A stretch of DNA of 8,826 bases, from contig JAPOIC010000074.1 of NCBI GenBank assembly GCA_029979145.1, positions 1 to 8,826 on the forward strand, written 5' to 3'. Position numbers and translations under genes: made by a program. The notes under the pieces are model-generated. The model did no database searches, had not been told where the DNA came from, and saw nothing but the letters and a program-made list of their open reading frames with translations. Positions 5,913 to 8,826 of the stretch are shown piece after piece (within the stretch, counting starts at the first letter, position 1; every line of letters begins with the position of its first letter). The DNA comes from Opitutaceae bacterium. GTDB lineage: Bacteria; Verrucomicrobiota; Verrucomicrobiia; Opitutales; Opitutaceae.

Positions 5913-6019
5913 GGATGGGGCAACGTGAAAGGAAATTTCGGGTTGGGCGAGGGGATTTAACCACTTGCCAGCCGGGCGCTCCCGCGGTTTTTTCGGCGAT
6001 TCCGACCTAATTCCAGCCC
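5913..6019. promoter_or_regulatory. Divergent glnD/valS spacer, presumed back-to-back promoters
   Basis: The 107 bases between the two divergent start codons must hold the promoters of both genes unless these lie within coding sequence. The AT-richer part, GATTTAACCAC around 5955-5964, would give TTAAAT as a possible -10 for glnD on the - strand, and CCTAAT at 6006-6011 is a possible -10 for valS that would leave almost no leader. Neither has a convincing -35 box at 17 bases. There is no T-box leader before valS and no sigma-54 -24/-12 signature before glnD. The function is inferred from position; the boxes are guesses. Confidence 0.4.
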
Positions 6020-8752
6020 ATGTCCGAGATCACCAAGAGCTACGAGGCCCGCGAGATTGAGCAAAAGTGGTATGCCGCTTGGCAGGCCGCCGGAGTGTTT
6101 GCGGGCAAGGTCGAGCCGGGCAAGGAGCCCTACACGATCGTGATCCCGCCGCCCAATGTGACGGGCGTGCTGACCATGGGCCACGTCCTGAACAACACCC
6201 TGCAGGACGTCCTGATTCGCCGCGCGCGACTTGAGGGCAAGTCGGCCCTCTGGATCCCCGGCACCGATCACGCCGGTATCGCCACCCAGACAGTGGTGGA
6301 GCGCCAGCTGCGGAAGGAAAAGAAGACCCGCCACGATTTTGGCCGCGAGAAGTTCATCGAAAAGGTCTGGGACTGGCGCCACGAGAAAGGCGGCATCATC
6401 CTCGAGCAGCTGCGTCGCCTCGGCGCGTCCTGTGACTGGGATCGCACGCACTTCACGATGGACGAAGGCTACTCCCGCGCGGTGCTCGGGGTCTTCGTCG
6501 ACCTGTTCAAGAAAGGCTTCATCTACCGCGGCAAGCGCATGGTGAACTGGTGCCCCGTGTCCCAGACCGCGCTCTCCGACGAGGAAGTGATCATGAAGCC
6601 CACCAAAGGCTTCATCTACCAAGTGCGCTACGAGCGCACCGACGCGCCCGGCGAATACATCACCGTCAAGACGACCCGCCCCGAAACCATCCCGGGTGAC
6701 TTGGCGATCGCGGTGCATCCGGAGGATCCGCGCTATGCCGGCATCATCGGCAAGACCGTGCGCCGCCCGCTCGGGCCGACTGCGGAAATCCCAATCATCG
6801 CCGACGCGGCAGTGGACAAGGAATTCGGCTCCGGCGCGCTCAAGATCACGCCGGCGCACGACAAGGTGGACTTTGAAATCGGCCAGCGCCACGGCCTGCC
6901 GCCGATCGACGTGCTCAATGCCGATGGCACGCTCAACGAGCTCGCCGGCCCGGAGCTCGCGGGCATGGAACGCTTCGCCGGTCGCAAGCGCGCCGCCGAA
7001 CTGCTCAAGGAATCCGGCGCCCTGATCGAGGCCGAGGCCTACGAAAACAACGTCGGCTACTCCGAGCGCGCCGACGTGCCGATCGAGCCGCGCCTCACCT
7101 GGCAGTGGTGGCTGAAGTATCCGCGCGTTGAGGAGGCCAAGGCCGCCGTGCGCGACGGGCACATCCAGTTTCACCCCGAGCGCTGGTCGAAGGTTTACCT
7201 GCACTGGTTGAACAACCTTCAGGACTGGTGCATCAGCCGCCAGTTGTGGTGGGGTCACCGTATCCCCGTGTGGTATCGCAAGGGCCTCGACGTGGAGAAA
7301 CTCACGGAGGCTGAGCTGGCCGATCCGGAAAAACTGCACGTGTCGCTCGAAGGTCCGTCGGACCCGGAGAACTGGGTGCAGGAAGTCGATGTGCTCGACA
7401 CCTGGGCGTCGTCGTGGCTCTGGCCCTTTGCGACGCTGGGCTGGCCGGACGAGAACGCGATGAAGGCCGCGGGCTTCGATCAATTTTACCCCACGACCAC
7501 GCTCGTGACGGGTCCGGACATCATCTTCTTCTGGGTCGCGCGCATGATCATGGGGGGCCTGGAGTTCCCCCGCCCCGGCGAGCCGCTGGAGCGGCGGATT
7601 CCGTTCAAGCACGTCTATTTCACCGGCATCATTCGCGACGGCCAAGGGCGCAAAATGTCGAAGTCACTCGGCAACTCGCCCGACCCGCTCGACCTTATCG
7701 CCAAATACGGTGCCGACGGCTTGCGCTTTGGCATCATCTCGATCGCACCGCAGGGCCAGGACATCCGTTTCCAGGAAGACCGCATCGAGGGCGGCAAGAA
7801 CTTCTGCAACAAGCTGTGGAATGCCTGCCGCTTCCGGCAGATGAGCGGCCCGATGGGCGACAACTCCTCGCTGCCGGCGATCATGGCGCGGCTGAAGGCC
7901 GATCAGTTTGACGCCGACGATCACGCCATCCTCGACCGCCTGCTTGCGACGACGCGCGAAGTGGACCGCTGCTTCGCGCAGTTCGAGTTCAGTGCCGCGG
8001 TGCAGGCGCTTTACGGGTTTTTCTGGAATGACTTCTGCGATTGGTATGTCGAGGTCTCGAAGGCCAAGCTGCAGGACGAGGCGACAAAGGAAAATTGCCT
8101 CGCGCTGCAGGACCTCGTGCTGCGCCAGACGCTGTTGCTGCTGCATCCCTTCATCCCGTTCATCACGGAGGAACTCTGGCAGCTGCTCGGCTACACTGGC
8201 GCCGGCCGTTTTATCGAGGACAGCCGCCTGCAGAATGCCTCGCAGGTCGCCACCGCCGGGCACGACCTCGGTCTGGTGATCGACCAAGCCGCCGCGCAAT
8301 CGGTCGAGAAACTCAAGGCTTTCGTCTCGCTGGCGCGCACGCTCAAAGCGGAGCGTGGCCTGGCCTCGCGGCGCGACACCCGTTTCCTGCTCAAGGCCGA
8401 CGACTCCCAGTGGGAGGCGGTCACGATCAACCTGGCCAAAATCACGCGCCTCGTCGGCGCGGAAGAAATTGTGCGCCAAGACAGTGTCGATGGCGCGCCC
8501 GCCGTGGTGACGCCGCTCGGCACGCTTGCGCTTGATCTCGCGGCGAACCTCGACGTCGGCGCGGAGAAAGAGCGTTTGGCGAAGGAACTCGAATCGCTGG
8601 CCAAGCACATCGCCGGCACCGAGGCGCGGCTCGCGAACAAGGCTTTCACTGACAAGGCCCCGCCGGCGGTGGTCGAGGGTGCGAAAAAGCAACTCGCCGA
8701 CCAGCAGGCCAAGCGCGCCGAACTCGAGCGCTTGCTTCAGGCGTTGAGCTGA
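6020..8752 (+). CDS. valS: Valyl-tRNA synthetase
   Basis: Predicted 910-residue class I aminoacyl-tRNA synthetase that charges tRNA-Val in the cytoplasm; usual bacterial length is about 880-950. Order: Rossmann core with PPPNVTGVLTMGH at 43-55 (the HIGH-equivalent reads TMGH, not the usual HMGH) and GTDHAGIATQ at 81-90; a CPVSQTALSDEEV strand at 178-190; the CP1 editing domain with TTRPETIPGD at 218-227; ISRQLWWGHRIPVWY at 405-419; VLDTWASSWLWPF at 458-470; and KMSKS at 545-549 (GRKMSKSLGNSPDPLDLI). Then come the alpha-helical anticodon-binding domain (around 640-740, with HPFIPFITEELWQLLG) and a C-terminal coiled-coil arm from about 848 (EKERLAKELESLAKHI...), typical of ValRS. ATG at 6020 fits the family N-terminus (SYEAREIEQKWYAAW); no Shine-Dalgarno sequence precedes it. 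TGA at 8750-8752. Product certain; no truncation or frameshift seen. Confidence 0.98.
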   Translation: MSEITKSYEAREIEQKWYAAWQAAGVFAGKVEPGKEPYTIVIPPPNVTGVLTMGHVLNNTLQDVLIRRARLEGKSALWIPGTDHAGIATQTVVERQLRKEKKTRHDFGREKFIEKVWDWRHEKGGIILEQLRRLGASCDWDRTHFTMDEGYSRAVLGVFVDLFKKGFIYRGKRMVNWCPVSQTALSDEEVIMKPTKGFIYQVRYERTDAPGEYITVKTTRPETIPGDLAIAVHPEDPRYAGIIGKTVRRPLGPTAEIPIIADAAVDKEFGSGALKITPAHDKVDFEIGQRHGLPPIDVLNADGTLNELAGPELAGMERFAGRKRAAELLKESGALIEAEAYENNVGYSERADVPIEPRLTWQWWLKYPRVEEAKAAVRDGHIQFHPERWSKVYLHWLNNLQDWCISRQLWWGHRIPVWYRKGLDVEKLTEAELADPEKLHVSLEGPSDPENWVQEVDVLDTWASSWLWPFATLGWPDENAMKAAGFDQFYPTTTLVTGPDIIFFWVARMIMGGLEFPRPGEPLERRIPFKHVYFTGIIRDGQGRKMSKSLGNSPDPLDLIAKYGADGLRFGIISIAPQGQDIRFQEDRIEGGKNFCNKLWNACRFRQMSGPMGDNSSLPAIMARLKADQFDADDHAILDRLLATTREVDRCFAQFEFSAAVQALYGFFWNDFCDWYVEVSKAKLQDEATKENCLALQDLVLRQTLLLLHPFIPFITEELWQLLGYTGAGRFIEDSRLQNASQVATAGHDLGLVIDQAAAQSVEKLKAFVSLARTLKAERGLASRRDTRFLLKADDSQWEAVTINLAKITRLVGAEEIVRQDSVDGAPAVVTPLGTLALDLAANLDVGAEKERLAKELESLAKHIAGTEARLANKAFTDKAPPAVVEGAKKQLADQQAKRAELERLLQALS

Positions 8753-8826
8753 AGCGGTCGGGCGGATTGGTGCACGCAGTAAGGCGTCGGTCTCCGCCCT
8801 GGCGCGGCACTGGGTGGCGATTGCGC
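8753..8826. other. Right-edge flank after valS, nothing recognised
   Basis: Seventy-four GC-rich bases follow the valS stop. I see no strong hairpin with a U-tract, no composite-repeat arm and no convincing start of another gene, though the edge cuts the region short. Confidence 0.5.

Noticed and set aside
3018..5960. A 980-residue open frame on the + strand opposite all of glnD
   Set aside because: It is the antisense shadow of a high-GC gene: the - strand has all GlnD motifs in order, and the + translation shows no domain. Its first part also translates repeat B.
5913..6019. T-box leader for valS or sigma-54 promoter for glnD
   Set aside because: The spacer is too short and lacks the T-box sequence and terminator/antiterminator stems; TGGCAAGTGGTTAAAT on the - strand lacks the -12 GC dinucleotide at the required spacing.
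5957..7645. A 562-residue open frame on the - strand opposite valS
   Set aside because: Antisense of valS, whose motifs are unambiguous on the + strand; the composition is the usual His/Arg/Leu-rich complement of GC-rich codons.

Overview
The window is a GC-rich bacterial chromosome segment carrying mostly housekeeping genes. Gene content, high GC, lack of Shine-Dalgarno sequences and dense intergenic repeat elements suggest a verrucomicrobial genome, perhaps Opitutaceae. That assignment rests on family knowledge and memory, not on a search.

Layout, left to right. (1) The 3' part of a GcvR-like ACT-domain protein on the + strand (2-457), cut by the left edge. (2) A composite repeat, 'A' (461-785), with no gene. 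(3) A 61-residue membrane protein on the - strand (816-1001). (4) A short stretch with two interlocking inverted repeats (1026-1102). (5) A GAF-GAF-HisKA-HATPase sensor histidine kinase on the - strand (1109-2827, GTG start). (6) A second composite repeat, 'B' (2886-3108). (7) glnD, the PII uridylyltransferase/uridylyl-removing enzyme, on the - strand (3120-5912). (8) A 107-bp divergent spacer. (9) valS, valyl-tRNA synthetase, on the + strand (6020-8752). The last 74 bases hold nothing I recognise.

glnD is the cytoplasmic nitrogen sensor acting on PII. The kinase downstream of it on the same strand is a soluble two-component sensor with no response regulator in the window, so any link to nitrogen control is only positional. 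valS is divergent and functionally separate. The GcvR-like gene converges on the kinase/small-protein pair.

The least ordinary part is non-coding. Repeats A and B are related composite elements built from the same modules in the same order but in opposite orientations. They bracket exactly the kinase plus the small membrane-protein gene. All eight arms start with a TTT..ACA cap followed by purine-rich 9-nt units: outer arms use units ending CGC, inner arms units ending AAC. Each composite begins within about 12 bases of the stop codon of the neighbouring gene. This looks like a non-autonomous, MITE/REP-like intergenic repeat family. No coding sequence in the window looks like a new defence, mobile or biosynthetic system.
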